Of a stretch of DNA of 64,000 nt, positions 45,230 through 54,269 are shown piece by piece. The position numbers were made by a program, and so were the translations under genes. A model generated the notes under the pieces. The model was not told the DNA's origin, searched no databases, and saw only the letters and a list, made by a program, of their open reading frames with translations. The DNA is from JAAYAE01 sp963678395 (lineage in GTDB: Bacteria; Bacillota; Negativicutes; Acidaminococcales; Acidaminococcaceae), in contig OY782827.1 in assembly GCA_963678395.1 (NCBI GenBank), positions 1,302,001 to 1,366,000 on the forward strand, in the 5' to 3' direction. Position 1 is the first letter of the stretch, and every line of letters begins with the position of its first letter.

Positions 45230-45550
45230 CTATTTCAAAGCTTCCAGTGTTTTGAGCAGATCATTCTTCGAATGTAATCCCACTAAGCGATTAACTTCTT
45301 TCCCACCTTTAAAGAAAACAATCGTCGGGATGTTTTGCACACCAAACTCGTTAGCCAACTCTCCTGCCATATCTACGTCTATCTTTGCTATAACCACATC
45401 ATCAAGCTCATTAGCCAGAGATTCAACAATGGGCCCTAGCATTTTACAAGGGCCACACCAAGGCGCCCAAAAATCCACCATGGCTGGTTTTCCAGCATTT
45501 AACACTTCTTTTACAAAGTCTTCCTTTTTATCGATATGTAATAAACCCAT
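45230..45550 (-). CDS. trxA: Thioredoxin
   Basis: A 106-residue thioredoxin with the canonical WCGPCK active site (in FWAPWCGPCKMLGP, near residue 31) and the cis-Pro loop NIPTIVFFKGG. It is a general cytoplasmic thiol reductant. A GGAGG box lies upstream of the ATG. It is distinct from the small redox protein at 41759. Confidence 0.95.
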   Translation of the reverse strand: MGLLHIDKKEDFVKEVLNAGKPAMVDFWAPWCGPCKMLGPIVESLANELDDVVIAKIDVDMAGELANEFGVQNIPTIVFFKGGKEVNRLVGLHSKNDLLKTLEALK

Positions 45551-45608
45551 ATTGCACCTCCCAAGATGATTTTCTTAATTATATAATAGATACTTGCTTT
45601 TGTAAAAT

Positions 45609-45665
45609 TAATACCGGTTAAAAACGCCATATCTTAGCAAAGATAAACGTTTTTAACCGGTATTA
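45609..45665 (-). terminator. Terminator after rnpB
   Basis: A 17-bp perfect inverted repeat (AATACCGGTTAAAAACG) flanks a loop of about 21 bases. It separates rnpB from trxA. The T run after it is short, so part of its role could be RNA end protection. Confidence 0.7.
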
Positions 45666-45670
45666 AATTG

Positions 45671-46016
45671 GTATGAGTGTTCAATAAGCCGAGTTCTGTT
45701 AATGATAATCATTTATCTTGACTTACAGTTGCCTGCACGTTCTAGCGACACAACCCGGAAGGCTCAGCGGGCCGCTTCATCCCTTCCCTATTTGGTCTTG
45801 CTCCGAATGGGGTTTACCTAGCCAACCAATCACTTGGTTGCTGGTGCGCTCTTACCGCACCGTTCCACCCTTACCGACAGCCGTCGGCGGTACACATTTC
45901 TGTGGCACTTTCCTTGGGGTCACCCCCACTGGACGTTATCCAGCATTCTGCCCTATGGAGCTCGGACTTTCCTCGTCTGCCCTACGGCATCCGCGATTAT
46001 CTTTCCCACTCACATC
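45671..46016 (-). ncRNA. rnpB: RNase P RNA, class A
   Basis: The minus strand carries the universal core: GAGGAAAGTCCGAGCTCC near the 5' end, ACAGAA and the AACTCGGCTTAT end, and GGTAAACCCCATTCGGAGCAAGACCAAATAGG in the middle. The GTGCGGTAAGAGCGCACCAGC specificity loop is also present. TGAGTG/CACTCA closes P1. The layout is of the ancestral class A, not the Bacillus class B. It processes tRNA 5' ends. Confidence 0.96.
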
Positions 46017-46045
46017 CACAAATCTATCATACTTCATTATCTACG

Positions 46046-46984
46046 TCAAGCTTTGTTATACAAATATCTTTGTAACATCTTGTTATATTCCCACGAATCT
46101 TTCTTTTGAAAGTTATCAAACTGATTCATAATGGCATCGATTTCATCAGCATAATGAACAACAAAGCTCTCCTTGGTAGCGCAAGGTACCGGAGATCCTT
46201 TTTCCTTATCGCCGTGATGTGAAAATATAATATGCAAGATTGCTTGCAGTCTATCTTTCGTTAATTCCGGAATTTTGTCGCCTTCTGATTTTAAACGCAT
46301 ACCCATAATAGAAATATGGCCCAATAGTCTTCCTTCAGTAGTGTAAGGAAGACCTAGTTCCGGCGAAATTTCTGTCAATTTACCAACATCATGTAATAAG
46401 GCTCCTGCCAAAACCAAATCACGGTCTACCCCTTCAATAGTATGTGCCAGTGCTAACGCAATGTTAGCAACACATACTGTGTGATGCATAAGACCACCAA
46501 CATAAGCATGATGCAACCTCATTCCTGCCGGATTAATAAGAAATTGTTCATAAGTCTCCCCGGAAAAAATATTTTTCACCAATTTAGCAAGGCCCATATC
46601 TTTTATACTAACAATCAAATTATCTAGTTTTTTTTTTTGATATTCCAATAAATCTATATTACCGGAAGGCATTAGATGGGTAATGTTGTCATGTGCACCT
46701 ATTGTATCTAGTTTTTGTAAAATAATTTGCAAAGACATGTCACTGGCAAATTTATTAACGTCGACACTTCCTCCAATAACAAAGGGTTTAGGAGCATCGA
46801 TTTCTCTTAGCTTATTTACTAAGCCGGTCTCAAAACAGATAAACGGAATACACCCAGAGTTATCTTCTAATAATCCTCTAGCAAAAGCTTTCCCGTTAGA
46901 AGACGTTCCTATTTTCTGCAGCCTTACAATACAAGGTTGCTCTATTTTATCACCTATTACAAAATCCGTTATCATGTTCTTCAT
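46046..46984 (-). CDS. 3'-5' exoribonuclease YhaM-like HD protein
   Basis: A 312-residue protein with an N-terminal OB-type nucleic acid domain (ARGLLEDNSGCIPFICFE) and a C-terminal HD phosphohydrolase domain (AYVGGLMHHTVCVANIALALAH and AGALLHDVGKLTEIS). This order is typical of YhaM, which degrades RNA and single-stranded DNA from the 3' end. It is first after rnpB on the same strand. Confidence 0.9.
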   Translation of the reverse strand: MKNMITDFVIGDKIEQPCIVRLQKIGTSSNGKAFARGLLEDNSGCIPFICFETGLVNKLREIDAPKPFVIGGSVDVNKFASDMSLQIILQKLDTIGAHDNITHLMPSGNIDLLEYQKKKLDNLIVSIKDMGLAKLVKNIFSGETYEQFLINPAGMRLHHAYVGGLMHHTVCVANIALALAHTIEGVDRDLVLAGALLHDVGKLTEISPELGLPYTTEGRLLGHISIMGMRLKSEGDKIPELTKDRLQAILHIIFSHHGDKEKGSPVPCATKESFVVHYADEIDAIMNQFDNFQKKDSWEYNKMLQRYLYNKA

Positions 46985-47029
46985 CCTTTGGTAATTATAT
47001 TTGGCTTTTAATTCAGCATTTAGCGTGTT

Positions 47030-47824
47030 TTATAAATGCCTTAGTATTTGTTCTTCTTCTGCTAGTATTATTTCAATAGTGCGCTTATTTTCTTCTGCCC
47101 AAGAGCTAAGCACCCGTTCCAACTTTGTAACCACTGGCATTTCCGTAAACTGATGTCCGGCGTCAATAACATTGATCCCCTGAACTAAGGCTTTTTGGGC
47201 TACATGATATTTCAAATCACCTGTCACAAAAGTATCAGCACCAGCATCTAAAGCAGCCGCAATGAAATCACTACCTGCTCCACCAACCACAGCTACCTTG
47301 TATACCGGTTTACCTGCATCGGCAAAAGCGATACCATCAGCGGCAAGAACGTTTTTCACATTTTGAGCAAAGGTTTCCAAAGTCAACGGCTCAGCCAAGA
47401 CCCCAATGCGTCCTAAGCCCTGCTCCGGATGTTCTGGATTTTCAATAGCTACTACTTGGGTCAAGGATAAAAGTTCCGCGAGAACATCGTTTACTCCTCC
47501 CACAGCAGCATCTAAATTGGTATGTGCTGCATATACGGCAATATCGTGCTTAATAAGAGCATAAACGCACTCCATTTTTGCATCTGTAACTGCTAAAGTT
47601 TTAGGTAAATTAAAATACATAGGATGATGTGTAATAATCATATCAACTTTTGCTTCAATAGCTTGTTCAGCTACTTCTAGAGTTAAATCCAAAGCCAACA
47701 TAATTTTTTTCACTGGAGCATCGACTTTACCCACAAGCAAACCTGGGTTATCCCAAGATTCTGCCAATGCTATCGGTGCAATTTCATTCATAGTCCAACA
47801 AATATCAGCTACTGTAGTTTTCAT
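47030..47824 (-). CDS. Nif3-like dinuclear metal-centre protein
   Basis: A 264-residue DUF34/Nif3 family protein, with LAESWDNPGLLVG, IITHHPMYF, VYAAHTNLDAAVGGVNDVLAE and the C-terminal DAGHQFTEMPVV. Conserved His and Glu bind two metals; the enzyme role is uncertain (GTP cyclohydrolase type I 2 is a label without firm proof). I start at the ATG at 47824, behind GGAGG. The longer frame overlaps trmK. This gene overlaps the end of the trmK frame by 20 bp, the usual Firmicute pairing. Confidence 0.92.
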   Translation of the reverse strand: MKTTVADICWTMNEIAPIALAESWDNPGLLVGKVDAPVKKIMLALDLTLEVAEQAIEAKVDMIITHHPMYFNLPKTLAVTDAKMECVYALIKHDIAVYAAHTNLDAAVGGVNDVLAELLSLTQVVAIENPEHPEQGLGRIGVLAEPLTLETFAQNVKNVLAADGIAFADAGKPVYKVAVVGGAGSDFIAAALDAGADTFVTGDLKYHVAQKALVQGINVIDAGHQFTEMPVVTKLERVLSSWAEENKRTIEIILAEEEQILRHL

Positions 47825-48516
47825 TGTATAATTCCTCCAATTTATTTTTTCTCCGTAAAAACTCTTGATACTTTTCGCTATGTTTAGCAACATCGCTATT
47901 ATCCATAGCTGCAAGTAAAGTCGCATACCTATCCATAAGGCGCTTCATATGTTTTGCTAAAAGCGGATGATGCGCTGCCAAAAGCAAAGGCCCTATTTCG
48001 TAATAAACATCATCCATGGGCTTTTCACAAGTGCCTTTTTCGGCTACTATAACTTCGTACAATTTATCCCCTTCCGGGATTAAATCCTCAGCATGCAAAT
48101 GCCAATTATGTTGCAGCAGCCAGCTACGCAAAAGTTCCGCTCCGTTCATCGGCTGCAAAACTAACCGTTCTAAAGATGCTACAACAAGGCTTGATTTTTT
48201 CCAAAATATCAACCATGGTAACTCCACCCATACCAGCTATAACAGCAATATCTGCTTCTCCGGGAGCCACAATAGATAACCCATCTCCGCAACGTACTTC
48301 TATAATACTTCCCAAGCCGTACAACTCAACTGTCCTTTGCGCCGCAGCACAAGGACCTTCTGCTATATCAATAGCAATAGCACCGGTTATTTTACCTTCC
48401 TGAGCCAAAAGTACCGGCAAATAAGCGTGATCCGTGCCTACATCTACTATTTTCCTACCACTAGGTATCCACTTGCCAATGGCATTTAGACGAGATCCAA
48501 AGCTCATTTTTTGCAC
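47805..48516 (-). pseudogene. trmK: tRNA adenine-N1 methyltransferase TrmK, frameshifted in a poly-A run
   Basis: TrmK methylates adenine 22 in tRNA. The first 97 or so residues have the SAM-binding motif (VDVGTDHAYLPVLLAQEGKI and GMGGVTMVDILEK). The remainder (VVASLERLVLQPMNGAELLRSWLLQHNW onward, with the expected C-terminal coiled coil) lies in the neighbouring frame. The shift falls at a run of six A on the coding strand (48195-48200); five A would join them (EKSSLVVASLE). The joined length, about 237, is normal. It lies in the typical trmK-nif3 pair, which supports the identity. Confidence 0.88.
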
Positions 48517-48637
48517 CCTCTCATGACGTTATAATAATATTATAGCATAATCAAAAGCCTTACGCTAAACTACACTGAAAAGCTAAATGCCAATTTCTAA
48601 CATTTATCCAAAATCACTAAACAACTTTTAAACTTCT

Positions 48638-49051
48638 TCATTCGTAGGAATTATAAACTTTTGCGGCTCTTTTTTTAGTAGCACCAGCGCTTATATAAGA
48701 ACCCTCTACTATCGTTTCATAGCCTTTCTTTCTAATAATGCTTTTAATGTAGTCCACATGTGGACATCTATCAAAGTGGTGATTATCTGTTACCATGCAA
48801 GAGGCCAAATGAACGACAACTTCATTTTTTTCAAGATTGGTTTTCTTATACGACTTTTTAGAGAACTGCTCTAACTTAGCAGCAATGCTCTTCCCGCAAC
48901 AGCCACCGCAAGTAAAAGAAATGTATCTGGTATCCTCTGAATAATTCTCAAAACGACCCTCTCTATTATAAAAAGCATTAGTACAGGCAAAACCACTACA
49001 GCGTCTATGTGTTAGGTCACATTGAATTATAACAACATATTTAGTAGCCAT
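48638..49051 (-). CDS. CGGC-domain protein
   Basis: A 137-residue protein with the CGGC motif (FTCGGCCGKSIAAKLEQF), an early CDLTHRRCSGFACT cysteine pattern and late VHLASCM and HFDRCPHVDYIKSI. The family (CGGC, Pfam-type) may bind metal or a cofactor; no function is firm. A GGAGGG box lies before the ATG. It is a single gene between trmK and fur, with a terminator upstream. Confidence 0.85.
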   Translation of the reverse strand: MATKYVVIIQCDLTHRRCSGFACTNAFYNREGRFENYSEDTRYISFTCGGCCGKSIAAKLEQFSKKSYKKTNLEKNEVVVHLASCMVTDNHHFDRCPHVDYIKSIIRKKGYETIVEGSYISAGATKKRAAKVYNSYE

Positions 49052-49213
49052 TATTATCCCTCCCTATATTTTAGTATATTTTAAATAGAACTTTATTTAT
49101 TATATAACAAAAACTATGTTTTTGAGAATTAAACTTTTGGCGAGAAAATTAAATTTTTCCTAACGCAGCTTTGTCCAAAATCACACAAAAATCTTACCAC
49201 ATCGGGTTCATGC

Positions 49214-49251
49214 AAAAAGCGACTTCCGATATTTACGGAAATCGCTTTGTA
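49214..49251 (-). terminator. Terminator after fur
   Basis: On the minus strand AAAGCGA(T)TTCCG pairs with CGGAA(G)TCGCTTT, and five T follow. It ends the znuC-znuB-fur operon. Confidence 0.88.
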
Positions 49252-49286
49252 AGTAAGTTGTCCATCTACTTCAGGTTATCTGCGCC

Positions 49287-49733
49287 TTAGGACTTTTTAG
49301 GAATATTTTTCTTGCACTCTTTACAATATCCATATAGCTCCAGTTTGTGATCTACAATAGAAAAATCCGTAGTAGCCTCCAGCTTCTTTTCGAAACTGTC
49401 TAAGGGGCAATGACCTATGTCAATTACTTTCTTGCACCCCAAACAAATTAAATGGTGTCTGTGTTCAATTGGTTTTAACTCAAATACAGCTTTGGCATCT
49501 TCTAATAGCGTTGTCTTCTTAACTATGTTTTTTTTATTAAACAATTCTAAAATTCTATATATGGTAGATAAGCTGATAGTATCATCAGCTTGTTTCGCCG
49601 TAAGATATAATTCTTCAGCCGTTACAAAAGTCTCTACTTCATGCAAAAGCGTTAAAAGCAAATTTCTTTGTTTCGTGCTTTTAATTCCATGTTCATTTAA
49701 ATATTCTTTGTAAGCGGGATTTTCATCTGCCAT
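49287..49733 (-). CDS. Fur-family regulator, likely Zur
   Basis: A 148-residue Fur-fold repressor with the helix-turn-helix (SLSTIYRILELFNKKNIVKK), the metal-binding EHRHHLICLGC core and a C-terminal CKECKK pair, forming the structural zinc site of four cysteines. The longer open frame begins in the ribosome site; I use the ATG at 49733 with GGGAGA upstream. It is the third gene of the zinc transporter operon and presumably its own repressor, with the operator at 51333. Zur rather than Fur or PerR is inferred from that context. Confidence 0.88.
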   Translation of the reverse strand: MADENPAYKEYLNEHGIKSTKQRNLLLTLLHEVETFVTAEELYLTAKQADDTISLSTIYRILELFNKKNIVKKTTLLEDAKAVFELKPIEHRHHLICLGCKKVIDIGHCPLDSFEKKLEATTDFSIVDHKLELYGYCKECKKNIPKKS

Positions 49734-49784
49734 AAAAATTATCTCCCTTTGCACTCTATAGTATTCATTTTAAACATATTTCTT

Positions 49785-50615
49785 CTATTTAGCAAGTTTC
49801 CATATAGGTCCTGTATGACAAAATATTTTTTGGAAAATTAAAACCCCAAGCAAAAGAAAAACTGAAATAAGAGCAATAACTCCACCAGGAGCAGCATTAA
49901 CCCAATAGGACAAAAAAATACCGCTGACAATATCAATAAAGCTAAAGAAAATCCCAAACAAAAGAGTTGGCTTGAAACCACGGTGCAACTGTAGTGCTGT
50001 AGCAATTGGTAAGGCAATCAAAGAACTTATGACCAGAATGCCTACTATTTGTATAGAAATGGAAATAGTGGCAGCTACTAGAATAGAGAAAATATAATTA
50101 ATCCATTTTACATTAACTCCGGCAATTACAGCTCCCTCTTCATCAAAAATCATAAACATCAACGAATGATAAAGTTTGGAAACAATAAATAAAGAAATTA
50201 GGCTCAAGGCTGATACCAGATAAAAATCTTGTCGGGTAACTGTAAGAATACTGCCAAATAAAAAGGAATCAATATTTGCATGTACAGCACCTGAACTAAT
50301 TAAAGTGATAGCGATGCCCACAGATAACGAAAGTATAACGACTAGGATCAATTCCGCATAATTTTTAAAATGCCTGCGTAGCCTTTCAATAACCACACCA
50401 AAAAATGATGTTAATAAAAAAGCACTTAATATGGGGTTAACATGTGACATCAAACCCACGGCCACACCGGCTAAAGAGGCATGTGCTAAAGTATCTCCCA
50501 TCATCGAATAACGTTTTAAAACAAGAAACATGCCTATGAGCGGACACAAAAGCGAAATCAAAATTGCAATCATGAAGGCATTTTGCATGAAAGTATATTG
50601 AAACATATTCTTCAA
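49785..50615 (-). CDS. znuB: Zinc ABC transporter permease
   Basis: A 276-residue ABC-3 family permease with eight helices. Features are YSMMGDTLAHASLAGVAVGL, the family signature near residue 40, and repeated hydrophobic spans. It forms the membrane channel with ZnuC and the ZnuA receptor. It overlaps znuC by 4 bp and precedes the fur-like gene by about 50 bp. Confidence 0.93.
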   Translation of the reverse strand: MKNMFQYTFMQNAFMIAILISLLCPLIGMFLVLKRYSMMGDTLAHASLAGVAVGLMSHVNPILSAFLLTSFFGVVIERLRRHFKNYAELILVVILSLSVGIAITLISSGAVHANIDSFLFGSILTVTRQDFYLVSALSLISLFIVSKLYHSLMFMIFDEEGAVIAGVNVKWINYIFSILVAATISISIQIVGILVISSLIALPIATALQLHRGFKPTLLFGIFFSFIDIVSGIFLSYWVNAAPGGVIALISVFLLLGVLIFQKIFCHTGPIWKLAK

Positions 50616-51283
50616 CTCCTGTATTTTCCATTATTTTCCATTAAATATTCTTTTATGTAATTTTGCGGATTACACATATGTCCAACTCCGCTAGAAATAT
50701 GATAAAGCAAGTGCGAATTGCGAATAGCAGCTTTGAGATTATGTTCTACACAAATTACAGTAATATTTTTCTCTCTGTTAAGACTACGAATAAGTTGATA
50801 AATTTCATTTTGACTTTTCATGTCAATTCCATTAGAAGGTTCATCAAGTACTAATAAATCTGGGTTACCCATAATGGCCCTGGTAATAAAAATCTTTTGA
50901 AACTGTCCTCCTGATAAAGTACCTATAAGCGCATCGGCATATTCCTGCATATTTATCAAAGCAAGACTCTCTGCAATTAAATTACTGCCAGGAAGGTGCC
51001 TTGTTTTTTGGTAACAAGTTAAAACCTCTTTAACTGTTATAGGAAATTGTTTATTTAAACTCTCAAATCGTTGCGAAACGTACGCTGTTTGTTGAAAGGT
51101 ATTTTTTATGGTCCCTTTTGTAGGTATAAGCAGTCCTAATATTAATTTAACAAGTGTGCTTTTACCAGAACCATTTTCGCCCAAAATTGAAATGTATTTA
51201 CCATCTTGTAACTCGAAATTTAGATTATCTAATACATAAGGCTTATTACCATAGGAAAAAGATAAATTTTTTATTTGAAGCAT
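50612..51283 (-). CDS. znuC: Zinc ABC transporter ATP-binding protein
   Basis: A 223-residue ATPase with Walker A ILGENGSGKSTLVK, signature LSGGQFQKIFITRAI, Walker B PDLLVLDEPSNGIDM and the CVEHN switch His. It is short, but complete, for the manganese/zinc type. It is the first gene of the operon, with AGGAGG 6 bases from the ATG. Confidence 0.94.
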   Translation of the reverse strand: MLQIKNLSFSYGNKPYVLDNLNFELQDGKYISILGENGSGKSTLVKLILGLLIPTKGTIKNTFQQTAYVSQRFESLNKQFPITVKEVLTCYQKTRHLPGSNLIAESLALINMQEYADALIGTLSGGQFQKIFITRAIMGNPDLLVLDEPSNGIDMKSQNEIYQLIRSLNREKNITVICVEHNLKAAIRNSHLLYHISSGVGHMCNPQNYIKEYLMENNGKYRS

Positions 51284-51324
51284 ATATTTCCTCCTGTTGA
51301 TTCACTTGACATATTTATTGTATT

Positions 51325-51354
51325 ATTATATCCTATTTTTAGTTGCAAATGCAA
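51325..51354 (-). promoter_or_regulatory. Promoter for znuC-znuB-fur
   Basis: TATAAT (51325-51330) and TTGCAT (51349-51354) are 18 bp apart on the minus strand. The Zur-like palindrome covers the spacer and the -35 box, so repressor binding would block the polymerase. Confidence 0.7.
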
Positions 51355-51375
51355 ATCATTAGCAACTAAAAATAG
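51333..51375. promoter_or_regulatory. Zur-type operator in the divergent zinc promoter
   Basis: A perfect 14-bp inverted repeat (CTATTTTTAGTTGC and its complement) surrounds a 15-base centre that reads ATGATTTGCATTT on the minus strand. The centre resembles a Fur-family 7-1-7 box. It lies between znuC and znuA, which are divergent, so one repressor could shut both. As RNA the arms could also form a hairpin in the znuA leader. Confidence 0.7.
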
Positions 51376-51390
51376 TAAAGGGATGATACA

Positions 51391-52311
51391 ATGAAAAAGT
51401 TTTTGTCGTTAAGTTTTCTTTTAGTAGTTATGCTCATTGGTTTAACCGGATGCAGCTCTACCCCCTCCACAAAAAATCAACCGCAAGCTAACAACAAGGT
51501 AAAAGTTATGGCCTCTTTTAATGCCATGCAAGAAATTGCTGAGGCGATTGGTAAAGATAAGATTGAAGTAGAATCTATCATACCTAATGGTACTGAGCCG
51601 CATGATTTTCAGCCTAATGCCAAAAATCTAGAAGGCTTACATACAGCCAAGGTATTTATTTATAATGGTCTTGATATGGAAAAAGGCTGGCTGGATAAAG
51701 CAGTTGCTGCCGCCGACAATAAAAATTTATTACTTGTAGACGCCTCCAAAGGAGTAAAGGCTATTCCTGCTATGGAAGGTACTGAAGCTGCCGAAGCCGG
51801 TGACCAAAATGACCCGCATTTGTGGTTAAGTGTAAAAGGCGCACAATTAGAAGCCCAAAATATAAAAGAAGCTTTGATTAAGGCTGATCCTAAAAACAAG
51901 GATTTTTACGAAAAAAATTATACAGATTTTACTAAGCAATTAGAGCAATTATACAAAGACTATGAGCAAAAGTTTAAAAGCGTGAAACGCAAAGATTTTG
52001 TTACCGGGCATTCTGCTTTTGCCTATTTGGCAAGAGATTTTGGGCTCAAGCAAAATAGTGTAGAAGATGTTTTTGCCGAAGGTGAACCCAGTGCTAAAAA
52101 ATTAAAAGAATTGACAGACTATTGTAAAGAACAAAAAATAAATACTATTTTTGTAGAAGACATGGTAAGCCCTAAGGTTTCCGAAACTTTGGCCAAGGAA
52201 GTGGGCGCAAAAGCAGTAAAAATTTATACACTAGAAAGCCGAGAAGATGGTAAAACTTACATTCAAAGCCTACAAGCAAATTTAGAGAAACTCTATGCAA
52301 GCTTGAAATAA
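51391..52311 (+). CDS. znuA: Zinc ABC transporter substrate-binding lipoprotein
   Basis: A 306-residue cluster A-I solute receptor. The signal peptide ends in the lipobox LTGC (Cys21). Metal ligands are in GTEPHDFQP, DPHLWLS, the VTGHSAFAYLARDFGL His and the ETLAKEVGAKAVKI region. A linker (about 133-145) is acidic where gamma-proteobacterial ZnuA has a His-rich loop. It delivers zinc or manganese to ZnuBC. Confidence 0.93.
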   Translation: MKKFLSLSFLLVVMLIGLTGCSSTPSTKNQPQANNKVKVMASFNAMQEIAEAIGKDKIEVESIIPNGTEPHDFQPNAKNLEGLHTAKVFIYNGLDMEKGWLDKAVAAADNKNLLLVDASKGVKAIPAMEGTEAAEAGDQNDPHLWLSVKGAQLEAQNIKEALIKADPKNKDFYEKNYTDFTKQLEQLYKDYEQKFKSVKRKDFVTGHSAFAYLARDFGLKQNSVEDVFAEGEPSAKKLKELTDYCKEQKINTIFVEDMVSPKVSETLAKEVGAKAVKIYTLESREDGKTYIQSLQANLEKLYASLK

Positions 52312-52336
52312 AATCTTTTCTCGCTTTGCGAACAAG

Positions 52337-52376
52337 CCTCTTATGTTAATGTAAAAACACATTAATGTAAGAGGTT
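52337..52376 (+). terminator. Terminator after znuA
   Basis: CCTCTTA, TG and TTAATGT pair with their counterparts around a short A loop, and TTATTTTT follows on the plus strand. The next 260 bp to the SGNH hydrolase start are AT-rich, and I see no gene in them. Confidence 0.85.
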
Positions 52377-52644
52377 ATTTTTGTGATTAAATATAATCCT
52401 TCATATACAGAAATCCAGTAATATTGCAATATTTATCCCCAAAACACCCAAGATTAGCTTTAATTTTAGCTTTTTTTATTAATTTTTGACTTTTAGTGTG
52501 CTCAAAGTGTTAGTATGAATATGAGAATTTAATATTAGCATTTTTTGTAGAGAAAATTACTAATGAAGAATATAAATACATAGCTTTCAAAAGCTAAAAT
52601 AATTACTATTATACAATTAGTTTTAAGCAAATAAGGAGAAAATG

Positions 52645-54026
52645 ATGAAAAAAAATCTTGTCTAAGTAAGCTTTTAATCAGTGTTTCACTGTGTTTTTCA
52701 ATAGTTGTTTTATCAGCAGGGTTTGCTCCTAAACCTCTAAATATAATTTCCAAATGCATAGCATCTGATGTGCACTTGCAAGCTAACAAGGCCGTTCCCA
52801 CCAGTCATTTCACCAAACAAAACCCCGCTTCTATAAAACCTTGGCTAACTTGGACTAAGGTAAAAGGAGCCGTCGTCTATGAATTAGAACTATATACTAC
52901 CTTACCGGAAAATTCTGAAACAGTTGTAACAGATCCCAATTGTTTTTATTCAACAAAGCAAATCTATGTCAACGGGTTTAATGCCGATTTATCTCAAAAT
53001 TTAACGGGCAACCATTTCTATTGGCGCGTGCGCGGACTCGACATTGAGGGTAAACCCATCAGCGATTTCTCCGATGCAGAAAAAGTTTATGTTGATGCGA
53101 AAGAAGACGTTATTGCAAAACCTATTCCCACTGCAATTTTCAATCAGGGTCCAGGTTCCATATTGCTATATCCTGTTTATGACTGGATCCCTATTAGCGA
53201 AGCAACAAAATTTGAAGTTGAAATATTAGACGCTTTGCCAGAGAACCCCAATGGTATTGCTCCTTCTATCCATAGAATCGACTCAGCCATAGTTACTGGT
53301 TCTGAGTATTATGACGAAAAGCCTAGAGTTTCCGAGGAGCCCTTCTATTGGCGTGTTCGCGGCCTGGACAATGATGGTAATCCTGTAGGGGTATATTCTG
53401 ATGCTGGAGAATTCACTGTAAGTACGACTCCCCGCATTTCTGTGGCAACATTTGGTGACAGTATTACTCACGGCGGTGGAGGCATTTCCTATTCGCCTTC
53501 AAACTGGGAATACGACTATCAACATTACTTAGCTTTTCCCACAATCAATCTTGGAAGAAGTGGCGATACCAGTCAAACAATGGTTGACCGCTTTGAGCAA
53601 GATGTTTTGCCCTTCCATCCTCGTTATCTTATAATTTTGGGCGGAACCAACAGTTTGCGCGGCGGCATAGCTGCTACTGAAGTCATTGCAAATTTGCAAA
53701 CATTAAAAGAAAAATGTCTAGAAAATCATATCCGTCCTGTGTTTTTAACTCTGCCACCAATTAACCCTGCTAATATAAAAAGAGCTTTTAATGAAACTAC
53801 TGTTGCCGACTGGCAGGAACAAATACAGCTAGTTAATGAATTTATCCTCACCCAAGTATATATAGACATCACACGCGACATGAGTTGTCCCAATGGAATT
53901 CTTCCTTCAAAATTAGCTGTTGACGGATTACACTTAGACATTGATGGTAAAGAAATAATGGCAGATGCTATTAATGCCAATTGGCCTCGTATTAGAAGAA
54001 TACCGTGGCACAAATGGCTCGAGTAA
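52645..54026 (+). pseudogene. Secreted SGNH/GDSL hydrolase with fibronectin-like domains, frameshifted after the start
   Basis: A GGAG box lies 6 bases before an ATG that is followed by eight A. Read as written, this frame ends after eight codons (MKKNLV then TAA). With nine A it opens a signal peptide (SCLSKLLISVSLCFSIVVLSAG) that flows into the 418-residue frame. That frame holds two beta-sandwich repeats with the FYWRVRGLD motif (about 75-90 and 190-200) and a SGNH hydrolase domain. The hydrolase has block I FGDSITHGG, block III GGTNSLRGG and the late DGLHLDIDG with catalytic Asp/His. It may remove acyl groups from cell-surface polymers. Switchable or damaged. Confidence 0.82.
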
Positions 54027-54122
54027 CATATTTAGCTAAGAATCAAAATGTTTATCATGTTAAACAACAAGCCTTAAACTTTACTTCTAACGTATTTTCC
54101 AGCGACACCAATACTAACAATA

Positions 54123-54161
54123 TTACAAGCCACCTAAAATTTAATTTTAGGTGGCTTGTAA
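54123..54161 (+). terminator. Terminator after the SGNH hydrolase
   Basis: TTACAAGCCACCTAAAAT pairs perfectly with its complement around a 3-base loop. No long T run follows on the plus strand. Confidence 0.7.
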
Positions 54162-54269
54162 GCAATTTTAGAACTAGCAAACAGTAGCATAAAATATATA
54201 ATATGCCAATACTTTGCTGCTAATATGCCTTTTGACAAGTAGAAGTGAAAATTTAACGGCTCTGATTTT

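Noticed and set aside
45718..46131. Open frames across 45.7-46.1 kb
   Set aside because: They lie on the RNase P RNA gene, which explains the GC-rich conserved sequence.
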